In this document: piece after piece, positions 24,704 to 33,034 of the stretch
Position numbering within the stretch: position 1 is the first letter of the stretch
Layout of the letters: every line of letters starts with the position of its first letter
Assembly (NCBI GenBank): GCA_023664725.1
Contig: JAMPFA010000011.1
Span: 1-41,816 of the forward strand
Origin: Roseburia sp.
GTDB taxonomy: Bacteria; Bacillota; Clostridia; Lachnospirales; Lachnospiraceae
Length of the DNA: 41,816 nucleotides
Direction: 5' to 3'
Position numbers and translations under genes: made by a program
Notes under the pieces: generated by a model
Told to the model about the DNA's origin: nothing
Seen by the model: only the letters and a program-made list of their open reading frames with translations
Databases searched by the model: none

Positions 24704-24869
24704 ATTTTTTCCTCTCATACATTTCTGTTATTTATCCAATTTCATAATAATCAATCCACAGTTGGAATACAAGCAATAATTTCCAGTGTAAGCATTGTAA
24801 AAGAACAAACATCATATTAGAATATTTTAGAAGAGTACAGGTCTGATTGAAAGAATGGAGATGGAAGGC

Positions 24870-25165
24870 ATGAAAGTTGTAATAGCGATGGATTCTTTTA
24901 AAGGAAGCCTGACTTCCATGGAAGCGGGGAATGCTGCAAGGGAAGGGGTCTTGCGGGTATGTAAGGCGGATGTAGTAGTAAGCCACTGCCGCCAGTGTTT
25001 CACAGCCTGGGGAGGATTGAAAGAATCAGTGCCCAGAACGTGCCGGAGGCCTGGGTTTTGCATTTTTAAGCTTTTTGCCAAATGTAGAGTTAAAGCCTGG
25101 GATTGCCATAGTCTTAGATGCCATTGGATTGGAAAAGGAGCTGGCGGATGCGGATATTAAGATTA
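24870..25165 (+). pseudogene. glycerate kinase relic (glxK/garK type)
   Basis: MKVVIAMDSFKGSLTSMEAG opens a typical glycerate kinase N-terminus. After about 37 codons the frame breaks and most of the gene is missing. From about 25046 another frame gives AGGLGFAFLSFLPN and GIAIVLDAIGLEKELADADI, a late-middle glycerate kinase segment. The family match stops after DADIKIT, where the expected ITGEG.ID motif should follow, and the sequence becomes the leader of the HNH gene. So this is a deletion plus truncation, and the truncation point is a plausible insertion junction. Confidence 0.75.
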
Positions 25166-25214
25166 CAGAGTTATGGATATCGGAGGATGTCCGGCCAGGC
25201 AGGGGTGATGAAAA

Positions 25215-26393
25215 ATGGCTGAATTTGATACTTCAAAAGTCGGATACAGTCTGAAAATTGACGGCAAATATTATAATACGCTGGATATCGAGGGGTTTTC
25301 GCACATGATGAAGGACCCTTCCTATTGCTACAAGTTTTACTGGTTGGAAGCGATAGTACAGCTTATCTCCGAGGGCGTAAAAGAGACAACTTTTGATGCG
25401 GTTATTGATGAGATGATCTGTAATGCCTGGTATTCCGTAAGAGAGTTTCACATTCATCTCAGTGGAATGCAGGCGGACGGTCAGGTAAGGGACGGTTTGG
25501 AAAGAGCAGTTATTCTGCTCTCAGAATTAAGTGAGCTTTCGTCAAATGCATCAAAGGTAAAGATTAAGAATGCCATAAGAGAACATAATAAGGAATTGAA
25601 AGCGGCAAAGGAGCAGTTGACGAACATGGTGCCCTATCGTGCCCTGGCCGGATTTTTCTTAAAGGCGGATTCGGCGGCAGAATGGAACAGTGTGCGTAGG
25701 ATGACGGCTTACATAGAGCAGGTGAATCGTGATGTGGTGCTTCTCCCATATACGCTGGGTATGGGGAGCAAGCTGAAAAAAGAGATTTATTTTCAACCGT
25801 CCTGGATGGAAATGATTCAGGATCATACGGTGTCAATTCTTGGATGGATCCAGTACGAAAAAGTAAAGTGGCTGCAAAATAATAATCCGGAAGTTCCGGG
25901 ACTTGTGTATAAGCTGGCGCCGATGGATGAGAAGATGCGCAAGCTTAATCATGTCCGCAAACTTTGGGAAGGGATTCTTGAAATTAGTGAAGTGAGGGAT
26001 GTGTTTACAGGTAATCTGGTGGTTCCTGGACAGTATGATATGGATCATTTTATTCCATGGTCTTTTGTCATGAATGATGAATTATGGAATCTTATGCCCA
26101 TGGACGCATCCCTTAATTCTTCAAAAAGCAGCCGGCTTCCAAAGTGGGATCCGTTCTTTCAGAGGTTTGCGGCGAATCAGTATCTTTTATATGGATTTAT
26201 CCATGAGAAGGCAGGCATAAGGAAATTATTTGAATCATGTTATCGGGATAATCTGCATTCATTATGGGCAGGCCAGGAGCTTTATCGAAAGGGGAATACA
26301 AAGGAAGAGTTTTATCATATTCTCCAGAAGAATATGCAGCCGGTATATGATTCTGCCAGACGGCAGGGGTATGAGATTTGGAATAGAATATAG
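25215..26393 (+). CDS. HNH endonuclease-domain protein
   Basis: 392 residues. The C-terminal third has an HNH motif: D277-H278 in YDMDHFIPWSF, N292 in LWNLMP, and N301/K304 in LNSSKSSRLP. No zinc-binding cysteine pairs are seen. The first ~250 residues are mostly helical, with a PSYCYKFYWLEAIVQLI motif near residue 35 that I associate with HNH proteins of defence-type loci, and have no named domain. AGGGG lies 9 nt before ATG 25215. It interrupts the glycerate kinase relic, is followed by a phage-like gene and lies about 900 bp from a restriction-modification pair, so a role in DNA defence is inferred. Confidence 0.75.
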   Translation: MAEFDTSKVGYSLKIDGKYYNTLDIEGFSHMMKDPSYCYKFYWLEAIVQLISEGVKETTFDAVIDEMICNAWYSVREFHIHLSGMQADGQVRDGLERAVILLSELSELSSNASKVKIKNAIREHNKELKAAKEQLTNMVPYRALAGFFLKADSAAEWNSVRRMTAYIEQVNRDVVLLPYTLGMGSKLKKEIYFQPSWMEMIQDHTVSILGWIQYEKVKWLQNNNPEVPGLVYKLAPMDEKMRKLNHVRKLWEGILEISEVRDVFTGNLVVPGQYDMDHFIPWSFVMNDELWNLMPMDASLNSSKSSRLPKWDPFFQRFAANQYLLYGFIHEKAGIRKLFESCYRDNLHSLWAGQELYRKGNTKEEFYHILQKNMQPVYDSARRQGYEIWNRI

Positions 26394-26433
26394 AAACAGC
26401 AGTAATTTTCCGGAGCAGATAAGAAGGTGTTTT

Positions 26434-27102
26434 ATGTTACGGCGGAATAAAAAGAAGGAGCTTCCTGAAAAAACGAACAACATATGGAACAGTTATGATT
26501 TTAATATGTGTGGTCAGGGAGAGAAATGTAAACTGTGGGCAAAGATCAAGCATATAAAAAGATGCCTGAGATGGAGCAGGCAGCGAATTGTACGTGGGTA
26601 TTCAGATTCAGATATTTGGGATATGTATGGTTATTTGCAGACGCTTCTTCCTGATATGCTTCAGAATCTAAAAGATAATCGTCATGGTTCGCCGGATTTT
26701 CTCGGAGAAAACTATACCAATGATGAGGGTATTCTGGTGAATGAAACCTGCCACGAAGAGTGGGATAAAATACTTGACCGGATGATTTTTCTGTGGAAAG
26801 AAAGCGACGAGGATGTATGTTCAAAGAAAAATCCTTATGAGGATGAATATTCGAAAGCATCTGATGAGTTTGCAGAGAAATATGGATTCTGGGGAGAAAG
26901 ATTGCAGACGGAGGAACAGCTGGAAGAGAATCATAAACGTGGTGGCGGCGGGACGATTCACTTTATGGATGAGGTTTCTGAGTATAAGGAAATATCTGAT
27001 AAATATCGGGAGGAGGAGCAAAAGCTGGAGCAGTATAGAAATGAGTGCAAAGACGAGGCGTTGGATATGCTGAAAAAATATTTCTTTGCATTGTGGGATT
27101 AA
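26434..27102 (+). CDS. phage-like hypothetical protein
   Basis: 222 residues, highly charged and helical, with no signal or membrane segment. The central WSRQRIVRGYSDSDIWDM and YLQTLLPDMLQNLKDNRHGSP segments are like uncharacterised proteins of gut Firmicutes phages and prophages; this is recalled similarity, not a search. AGAAGG lies 6 nt before ATG 26434. It starts 40 bp after the HNH gene on the same strand, so the two are probably co-transcribed. Function unknown. Confidence 0.65.
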   Translation: MLRRNKKKELPEKTNNIWNSYDFNMCGQGEKCKLWAKIKHIKRCLRWSRQRIVRGYSDSDIWDMYGYLQTLLPDMLQNLKDNRHGSPDFLGENYTNDEGILVNETCHEEWDKILDRMIFLWKESDEDVCSKKNPYEDEYSKASDEFAEKYGFWGERLQTEEQLEENHKRGGGGTIHFMDEVSEYKEISDKYREEEQKLEQYRNECKDEALDMLKKYFFALWD

Positions 27103-27211
27103 GTTACCTGAAGTTTCAATATTTGAACTTTATTTAGGGAATGATTTTATATCTTCCCTTGCCTCAAAGGAAAAGCACTATATCTATGCTATTACTGGCG
27201 TAAATAAATAG
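27101..27211 (+). pseudogene. possible C-terminal gene remnant
   Basis: An open stretch without start (begins KLPEVSIFELYLG, ends YAITGVNK) running to TAG at 27209. Its composition looks protein-like, and it follows the phage-like gene's stop in another frame. It may be the tail of a deleted gene. Weakly supported. Confidence 0.25.
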
Positions 27212-27240
27212 TTGTAAAGATTCGTCAAAACGAATAGAAT
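27212..27240 (+). promoter_or_regulatory. RM promoter with palindromic operator in the spacer
   Basis: TTGTAA (27212-27217), 17-bp spacer, TAGAAT (27235-27240). Within it lies ATTCG-TCAAAA-CGAAT (27220-27235), a perfect inverted repeat overlapping the spacer and the first base of the -10. A protein bound there would block RNA polymerase. The downstream methyltransferase has its own helix-turn-helix and is the obvious candidate. Confidence 0.6.
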
Positions 27241-27264
27241 ATATACAAAAGGAGTGACTTTATT

Positions 27265-28710
27265 ATGCAGGAATATTTAACAGCGATAGAAACGGCTGAG
27301 CGTTGGAACATAACAACTCGGAGAGTACAAGTATTATGCAATCAAAATAGAATAAGTGGGGCTATTAAGGAAAGTGGAGTATGGTTAATTCCATTTAGTG
27401 CAAAAAAGCCAGAGAGGTTGAAGTCGGGGAAAAAGGTGAATGCAATACGTCAGTTGAGGGTGCTTTCTTTGTTTTCAGGTTGTGGTGGAATTGATTTGGG
27501 GTTTGAAGGTGATTTTAATGTGCTGACGGCTTCAGTCAATCCGAGGGTTAATTCAACATGGGTTATTAATGAAATTGATGGGAGATGGACACATTTAGGT
27601 AAGACGAGTTTTCATACAGTATTTGCCAATGATATTAAACCAGAGGCGAAAGCAGCATGGACAAACTATTTTTCTGCAAAGGGTATAGATGCAGGAAATT
27701 ACTATCTTGATAGTATTGTAGATTTAGTAAAGCTACAAAGAGAAAATAAGATTAACATTTTTCCTAAAAATATTGATGTCCTGATCGGAGGATTTCCTTG
27801 TCAGGATTTTTCGGTTTCGGGAAAGAGAATGGGATTTGAGTCACACAAAGGACATGATGGGAAAGAAGTATCTGTTGATATGCCAACTATTGAGAATAGA
27901 GGACAGCTTTATATTTGGATGCGAGAGGTTATTGCTATTACAAAACCGAAGGTATTTGTTGCTGAGAATGTAAAAGGCTTAACTAATTTGAAAGATGTAA
28001 AAGAAGTGATAGAACAAGATTTTGCATCTGTTTGTAATGGGGGATATATTGTTATTCCTGCCAGAGTTTTGAATGCAGGAAATTATGGAGTTCCACAGGG
28101 TCGCGAACGTGTGATCTTTTATGGATTTAAGAAGTCGGCACTTACACAGAAAGCATTAGAAGAGTTATCCAAAGAGGAAATATCAAAACAGTATACACCG
28201 TATCCTTTTATAACACATTATATTAATGACAATGAAAAGAAAGAGCAGTTGAAAAAATATGTTACAGTAAAGCAGGCACTTGAGGATCTCGAGGAACCAG
28301 AATGCTCACATGATATAAATCAGCAAAAATATTCAAAAGCGAAGTATATGGGGAAGCATTGCCAGGGACAGCAAGAAGTATGTTTAGAAGGACTTGCACC
28401 AACGATTCGTTCAGAACATCATGGCAATATTGAATTTAGAAGGTTATCAAAAGAACATGGAGGAAAACATCAAAGCGAATTAAAAAAAGGATTGAGAGAA
28501 AGACGTTTAAGTGTGCGTGAATGTGCAAGGATACAGACATTTCCAGATGAGTATCAATTCATTCTTCCGGCTATGAATGGCAATAAATCGGTATCTGGGT
28601 CAGAAGCATATAAAATTATTGGTAATGCTGTTCCGCCCTTATTAGGATATCATATTGCAAAACGTCTTGAAGAAAATTGGAATTTATACTTTGCGGAGGA
28701 GAAAAAATGA
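27265..28710 (+). CDS. DNA (cytosine-5) methyltransferase with N-terminal HTH domain
   Basis: 481 residues. Residues 1 to about 50 form a MerR/excisionase-like helix-turn-helix (YLTAIETAERWNITTRRVQ, then LCNQNRISGAIKESGVWLIP). From residue 65 the C5-methyltransferase follows: motif I LSLFSGCGGIDLGF, motif IV GGFPCQDFS with catalytic C179, motif VI AENVKG, motif VIII QGRERV, motif X IGNAVPPLLG. It protects host DNA from the nuclease encoded next. The HTH is extra to the family core and could regulate the RM promoter, as the N-terminal domain of M.SsoII does. AAAGGAGTG precedes the ATG. AT-rich composition suggests transfer. Recognition sequence unknown. Confidence 0.92.
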   Translation: MQEYLTAIETAERWNITTRRVQVLCNQNRISGAIKESGVWLIPFSAKKPERLKSGKKVNAIRQLRVLSLFSGCGGIDLGFEGDFNVLTASVNPRVNSTWVINEIDGRWTHLGKTSFHTVFANDIKPEAKAAWTNYFSAKGIDAGNYYLDSIVDLVKLQRENKINIFPKNIDVLIGGFPCQDFSVSGKRMGFESHKGHDGKEVSVDMPTIENRGQLYIWMREVIAITKPKVFVAENVKGLTNLKDVKEVIEQDFASVCNGGYIVIPARVLNAGNYGVPQGRERVIFYGFKKSALTQKALEELSKEEISKQYTPYPFITHYINDNEKKEQLKKYVTVKQALEDLEEPECSHDINQQKYSKAKYMGKHCQGQQEVCLEGLAPTIRSEHHGNIEFRRLSKEHGGKHQSELKKGLRERRLSVRECARIQTFPDEYQFILPAMNGNKSVSGSEAYKIIGNAVPPLLGYHIAKRLEENWNLYFAEEKK

Positions 28711-29774
28711 TCATATCAACGAATAAAGAGCCGTCATTAGAAGAATTTGAGAAATTGTGCGAGCGAATGTGTATATATATGAATGATAAGGCAAAAACAA
28801 GGCCGGAATACTATTTGTCAAAAGGTGCGCAGAAATTGGAATCGGAAGTAAAAATGGCACTTGATATTGTTGCCAAAGGCACAAAGTTTGAAAATACAAT
28901 AGAGATTATCAGTGGTCAAAGATTTCCTGATATTGTGGCAGCCAAGTATTATGGAGTGGAAGTAAAATCTACGAAGGATGATAAATGGACAATGATAGGT
29001 GGGAGTGTTGCCGAAGGAACTAGAGTGGAGGATGTTGAACATATTTTTATTTTGTTTGGGAAATTGCATAAACCAATAGAATTTCGAACACGTCGATATG
29101 AGGAGTGCCTATGTGATATTGCTGTAACACATAGTCCTAGATATAAAATTGATATGGGATTGAAAAAGGGAGAAACTATTTTTGATAAAATGGGCATCAC
29201 ATATAATGAAATGCGAAAACTTGATAATCCTATTGAACCTGTAGTGAAATATTTCCGTTCTATATTGAAACCGGGAGAGTCCTTGTGGTGGGTGAATGGG
29301 AAAGATGCCACCGAGGGGGATGCACCTGCAAAGATACGTATGTGGAAGACACTTGCTAAAGCAGAAAGAGAAGAGTTGATTGCACAGGGATTTGCACTGT
29401 TTCCAGAGTTATTTAGTAATAGTCCTAATAAATACGAACGTTTTACTCTTTGGTTAGTTGCAAATCATGGAGTTATTTCTTCTTCCATGAGAGACCCGTT
29501 TTCAGCAGGGGGACAAATTGACTTTGAGATAAACGGTCATTTATATGAACATCTACCTAAAAAATATGGACAGTTGGCGGCAAATAAAAATAGAGTGGAA
29601 GAGATTGTAATGTCTTTAGATGATAACACTATTTCAGTTACATGGCATATAGCAAATACAGGATTTGAAGATAGAATGAAGAGATGGATTGATTTAGTAG
29701 CAAAGGAGGCGGAAACGGAAAGGTTTAATGTTGAGCAGTTTTTGGAAGATTTGTTCAATGAAAAAGATGAGTAA
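28707..29774 (+). CDS. type II restriction endonuclease, PD-(D/E)XK type
   Basis: 355 residues. The active site is visible as F-P-D75 followed by E85-V-K87 (QRFPDIVAAKYYGVEVKST), the PD-(D/E)XK nuclease pattern. ATG 28707 overlaps the methyltransferase stop (ATGA), with GGAGGAG just upstream, so the nuclease is made by coupled translation after the protective enzyme. Target site and subtype cannot be read from sequence. The gene ends without a visible terminator, about 60 bp before a degenerate minus-strand gene. Like its partner it is AT-rich compared with the core genes. Confidence 0.87.
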   Translation: MIISTNKEPSLEEFEKLCERMCIYMNDKAKTRPEYYLSKGAQKLESEVKMALDIVAKGTKFENTIEIISGQRFPDIVAAKYYGVEVKSTKDDKWTMIGGSVAEGTRVEDVEHIFILFGKLHKPIEFRTRRYEECLCDIAVTHSPRYKIDMGLKKGETIFDKMGITYNEMRKLDNPIEPVVKYFRSILKPGESLWWVNGKDATEGDAPAKIRMWKTLAKAEREELIAQGFALFPELFSNSPNKYERFTLWLVANHGVISSSMRDPFSAGGQIDFEINGHLYEHLPKKYGQLAANKNRVEEIVMSLDDNTISVTWHIANTGFEDRMKRWIDLVAKEAETERFNVEQFLEDLFNEKDE

Positions 29775-29829
29775 GGGAAAGTTTAACGGGGATTATACTG
29801 TAGATACAAGGAAAAAGTAAAGGAGGTAT

Positions 29830-30780
29830 AGGGGAATTCCTGATCTCATTATTGCAGTCATACTGCATTTCTCCCAATAGCTCTCTTGTCTCAGCATTTG
29901 CCTGCGTCCCATTTCCTTGACAATATATTCTCGGCAGAATGAACAGAAGGTATTTTGATACATATAAGGCGAAATTCTCTTGGTTTGCATTTTGCCGGGC
30001 CGTGAAATAAATCTCTCACATCACCAAATACCCCATGCCATTCGTTGTCCTTATTTGTAACCGGAATTTCTTTTACCGCATTTATAAAAAAATCCTTATC
30101 TGCATCTTCATAATTGGTCGCCAGCATGGATACAGCCTCAGCTTTATGTCCGCCCTTCTGGAAAAGTTTAAAGGTAAATTCCCGCACCCGTTTATCTTTC
30201 TGATAAGTTAGAGCACAGAGGGCTTCTGAGGCGAAATCCTTATCCTTTGATCCGGCGTGCCAGATATAAGGGCAGATCCTGTCCGATGGTTCCGCCGTTT
30301 TTTAAAATTGCATATATCTCATCAGAATTTTTCGCAAAGGTTCTTCTGCTTTCTGCCCAACGTTGTTCTTCGGTGGCATGTTCTTCTTCCATGGAAAGTA
30401 CAAAGGCTTTTATATCTTTGTCGGTGCCGGAATAATATAAGATTTTCTGTCAATGTGACATATGCTTACCAGAGAAATACACAGGGATTCAAAATGGTCC
30501 AGCTCGGGAAGGGGGCCGTATTTTGTCCGTTTCCGTTTTTTTAACAGGATCTGCAGCAATTTGTCATAACATTTTTTCAGTTTTTCTAATGCGTGAGAGG
30601 ATCCGGAAGATGCAAAATAGGACAGAACCTCGCAGTCCTGCAAAAATTCCTATCCATAGGAACGCATACATTGAAACAGGAGTTTTTCCACAACATCAAT
30701 AAAGGGTGCAGGGTCAGGATACTGTGAGATCAGTTGATAGAGATAAAAGTTCCGTTTTCCAATGTATTCATCTCTCAGGG
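29830..30780 (-). pseudogene. multiply frameshifted large ORF, 5'-truncated
   Basis: Read on the minus strand, protein-like segments follow one another across frames: a DEYIGKRNFYLYQLISQYPDP start near 30780, an in-frame stop near 30647, an HALEKLKKCYDKLLQ segment, a shift near 30440 (DKDIKAFVLSMEEEHATEEQ), one near 30260 (EALCALTYQKDKRVREFTF), one near 29990 (FCSFCREYIVKEMGRRQML) and one near 29880 (MQYDCNNEIRN). This is at least five lesions. The last segments recall the C-terminus of a large uncharacterised clostridial protein family, possibly HEAT-like. The N-terminus is missing: homology-like sequence stops at the 3' end of the kinase gene. Confidence 0.65.
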
Positions 30781-32166
30781 GCACATGGGCACAACAATCT
30801 CCACACCAAGTCCCCCATAGATGCTTCGCTTAATTCTGACGCATCCCCCATGGGATAATGCAATCTGCTTCACGATCAATAGTCCCAGTCCGTGTCTCTG
30901 CTCCGTAGTATTGGTATCACAGACCATATAGTGGGGGGTATTGTTAAGACTCTCGATTTGTTTATCGGAGACGCCTACGCCATTATCTTCCACGCATATA
31001 ATACATTCTTTTTCACTTTGCCTCAGGGATACATAGATATTGCAGCCAGCCTCGTTGTGGCTGATACTGTTTTGAATTAGATTGCTGACCGCCCGCTTGA
31101 TCAAATCTTTATCTGCATTGACAGGACAGTGGGTAAAAGTTTCATCGGTAATCCATTCTATCTGATACTTGTCAGGAAACCCCATGTTGATAAAATCTGC
31201 TGCCGCCTGCCTTACAATGGCCGCCATGTTTTGTCTGGCAGTGTTGATGGGCTGCATGTTGTATTCCAGTTTGGAGGCCAGGTTAAGGTCGTTGATCAGG
31301 TTTTTGATCCGTTGGCTCTGTTTTACGATAGAGGCGGCTTTCTGACGCTGGCCATCAGATAAACTGGCATCCTCCATTAATTGGCTGGCATAGCCCATGG
31401 CCATGGAGAGAGGGGTGCGGATGTCGTGGGAGACTCCTGCAATCCAGTTTGCCCGGGCAGTCTCTTTTTTACGAAGCTGGTGTCTCTGGGAAAGAAGGAT
31501 ATCAGAAGTCTGGTTGATATTCATGGCAAGCTCGCTGAGCAAGCCGTTCTCTTTTACGTGGAAATATTCTCCGGTGGGCAATGCCTGTATTCCGGTTACA
31601 ATGGGTTTCACTGCCCGTAACAGACCGGAATTTGCAATGACATAAATGAGCAGGATCAGCATGATATTTGCCGTTATGCCAAATAGTACAGTTTTGGGCA
31701 GATTTGCAATAAAAGTCCAGTCCCAGGTGGGCCATAAATGTTTCCAGTATCTGTATGGCGGGTAGCCTAGCACCACCAAGCCGCCATCGGCAGCACCTGC
31801 GTAGGTGGCACAGTCCTGTATATATCCCATGGTCAAGTTGGAAATGTCAGAGAGAGAGTAACTTTGGGGAATGGTATCCGGAGTGTTTTTTGTGCGCCAT
31901 ACAACCTGATGGGTTGCATCGTCAATGCAGATGGCCCAGATATTCTCTTTTTCCAGTGTTTCTAAAGATGTCTGATCCAGTTCATATCCCTCTTCGTTTT
32001 TTTTCAGTGCCGCCCCTATTTCATTTGCCAGGGTATAAGGGCCGCCGCTGGCAGTTCGGTCGATTGTAGAGACCACCAGTAAAACAATATTCAAGATAAA
32101 AATAAGGATGAAACTTATCATCAGTATGCCAAGAAACCGACGGATCAGTTTTGGTATGCTCTTCAT
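30775..32166 (-). CDS. sensor histidine kinase of antimicrobial-peptide-type two-component system
   Basis: 463 residues: TM1 (about 12-34), an extracytoplasmic sensor (about 35-157), TM2 (about 158-178), a linker, a HisKA dimerisation domain with phospho-acceptor H247 (AGVSHDIRTPLSMAMGY), and a HATPase domain (N box NLIQNSISHN, DNGVGVS, HGLGLLIVKQI). It starts 1 bp after the response regulator stop, so the pair is coupled. The adjacent divergent ABC genes suggest sensing of lantibiotics or cationic peptides, as in the C. difficile CprRK-CprABC system; that is inference from order. Confidence 0.92.
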   Translation of the reverse strand: MKSIPKLIRRFLGILMISFILIFILNIVLLVVSTIDRTASGGPYTLANEIGAALKKNEEGYELDQTSLETLEKENIWAICIDDATHQVVWRTKNTPDTIPQSYSLSDISNLTMGYIQDCATYAGAADGGLVVLGYPPYRYWKHLWPTWDWTFIANLPKTVLFGITANIMLILLIYVIANSGLLRAVKPIVTGIQALPTGEYFHVKENGLLSELAMNINQTSDILLSQRHQLRKKETARANWIAGVSHDIRTPLSMAMGYASQLMEDASLSDGQRQKAASIVKQSQRIKNLINDLNLASKLEYNMQPINTARQNMAAIVRQAAADFINMGFPDKYQIEWITDETFTHCPVNADKDLIKRAVSNLIQNSISHNEAGCNIYVSLRQSEKECIICVEDNGVGVSDKQIESLNNTPHYMVCDTNTTEQRHGLGLLIVKQIALSHGGCVRIKRSIYGGLGVEIVVPMCP

Positions 32167-32167
32167 G

Positions 32168-32872
32168 CTATTTTTCCTCCAAAATCAGTTTGTACCCCAG
32201 CCCTTTTACCGTGATCAAAGATTCGGGACGGGAGGGGTTCCATTCTATTTTTTCCCGGATGCGGCGTATATGGGCCATCAATGTGTTTTCATAGCCAAAA
32301 GGATTATCTCCCCAGGCTGCTTCACACAGAGCGTCAATGGTTACGATGCGCCCGGCGTTTCGGTACAGGGCAGAGAGCAGATCGTGTTCCTTTGCAGTTA
32401 AAGGGATGCACTGACCGTCTTTCACCACCTGGGCACTGGCAAAGTCAATTTCGCTGTGTTTCAGTCTCACAAGAGGATTTTCATCTTTATAGCTTCGCCG
32501 GAGGATTGCCAGAATGCGGAAAACCAGTTCCTTTGGAAGAAATGGTTTCACAATGTAATCGTCAGCCCCAAGACCAAATCCTCTGAATTTGTCCTCGTCT
32601 TCACCACGGGCAGTGAGAAAGAGTATGGGATAGTCTCCACTTTGTCTTAGCTGCTCCATAAGAGAAAATCCGTCCCCGTCTGGCAGCATTACATCAAGGA
32701 TGGCAAGCTCCGGTTTCAAGTTTTCGGCTGCGGCAACTGCTTCTTTTACGTTTTTTGCAGTAGAAATATTCAAAAATCCTTCTGCCCTTAAAATAGAAAC
32801 AACCATTTCCAGAAGCTCCGGTTCATCATCCACTAGAAGGATTCGTTTATTTTTCAGATAGCTGTCATCCAT
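32168..32872 (-). CDS. OmpR/PhoB-family response regulator
   Basis: 234 residues. Receiver domain with D15/D16, phosphorylation site D60 (LAILDVMLPDGDG) and VKPF lysine, then a C-terminal winged helix (KHSEIDFASAQVV... TLMAHIRRIREKIEWNP...VKGLGYKL). ATG 32872 has a perfect AGGAGG 6 nt upstream, so the longer in-frame start at 32908 is rejected. OmpR-type regulators bind direct repeats spaced by one helical turn, and such repeats lie in the divergent intergenic region. Confidence 0.93.
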   Translation of the reverse strand: MDDSYLKNKRILLVDDEPELLEMVVSILRAEGFLNISTAKNVKEAVAAAENLKPELAILDVMLPDGDGFSLMEQLRQSGDYPILFLTARGEDEDKFRGFGLGADDYIVKPFLPKELVFRILAILRRSYKDENPLVRLKHSEIDFASAQVVKDGQCIPLTAKEHDLLSALYRNAGRIVTIDALCEAAWGDNPFGYENTLMAHIRRIREKIEWNPSRPESLITVKGLGYKLILEEK

Positions 32873-32908
32873 AAAGCGCCTCCTGCTCTTTTCCAATATT
32901 CTTTTCAC

Positions 32909-32917
32909 ATTATATCA
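32909..32917 (-). promoter_or_regulatory. extended -10 promoter of the two-component operon
   Basis: On the minus strand TGA-TATAAT (32917 down to 32909) is an extended -10 element; no good -35 is visible. Confidence 0.55.
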
Positions 32918-32950
32918 CATAATCTGCCGTTTTCTTTTGTCCTGTTAAAA

Positions 32951-32969
32951 TGTAAGGTAAATGTAAGGT
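32951..32969 (+). promoter_or_regulatory. tandem direct repeat TGTAAGGT, candidate response-regulator site
   Basis: Two identical TGTAAGGT octamers (32951-32958 and 32962-32969) at an 11-bp period, one helical turn, fit OmpR-family dimer binding. They lie about 30 bp upstream of a TATAAA (32998-33003) that lacks a good -35, as expected for an activated ABC-transporter promoter. Looser AAGGTT/AGGTTA copies follow at 32976-32999. Confidence 0.6.
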
Positions 32970-33034
32970 GATAAGAAGGTTACCACAAGGTTGAGGTTAT
33001 AAAATGAAAGTAGAAACAGGAAAGGAGCAAATCA

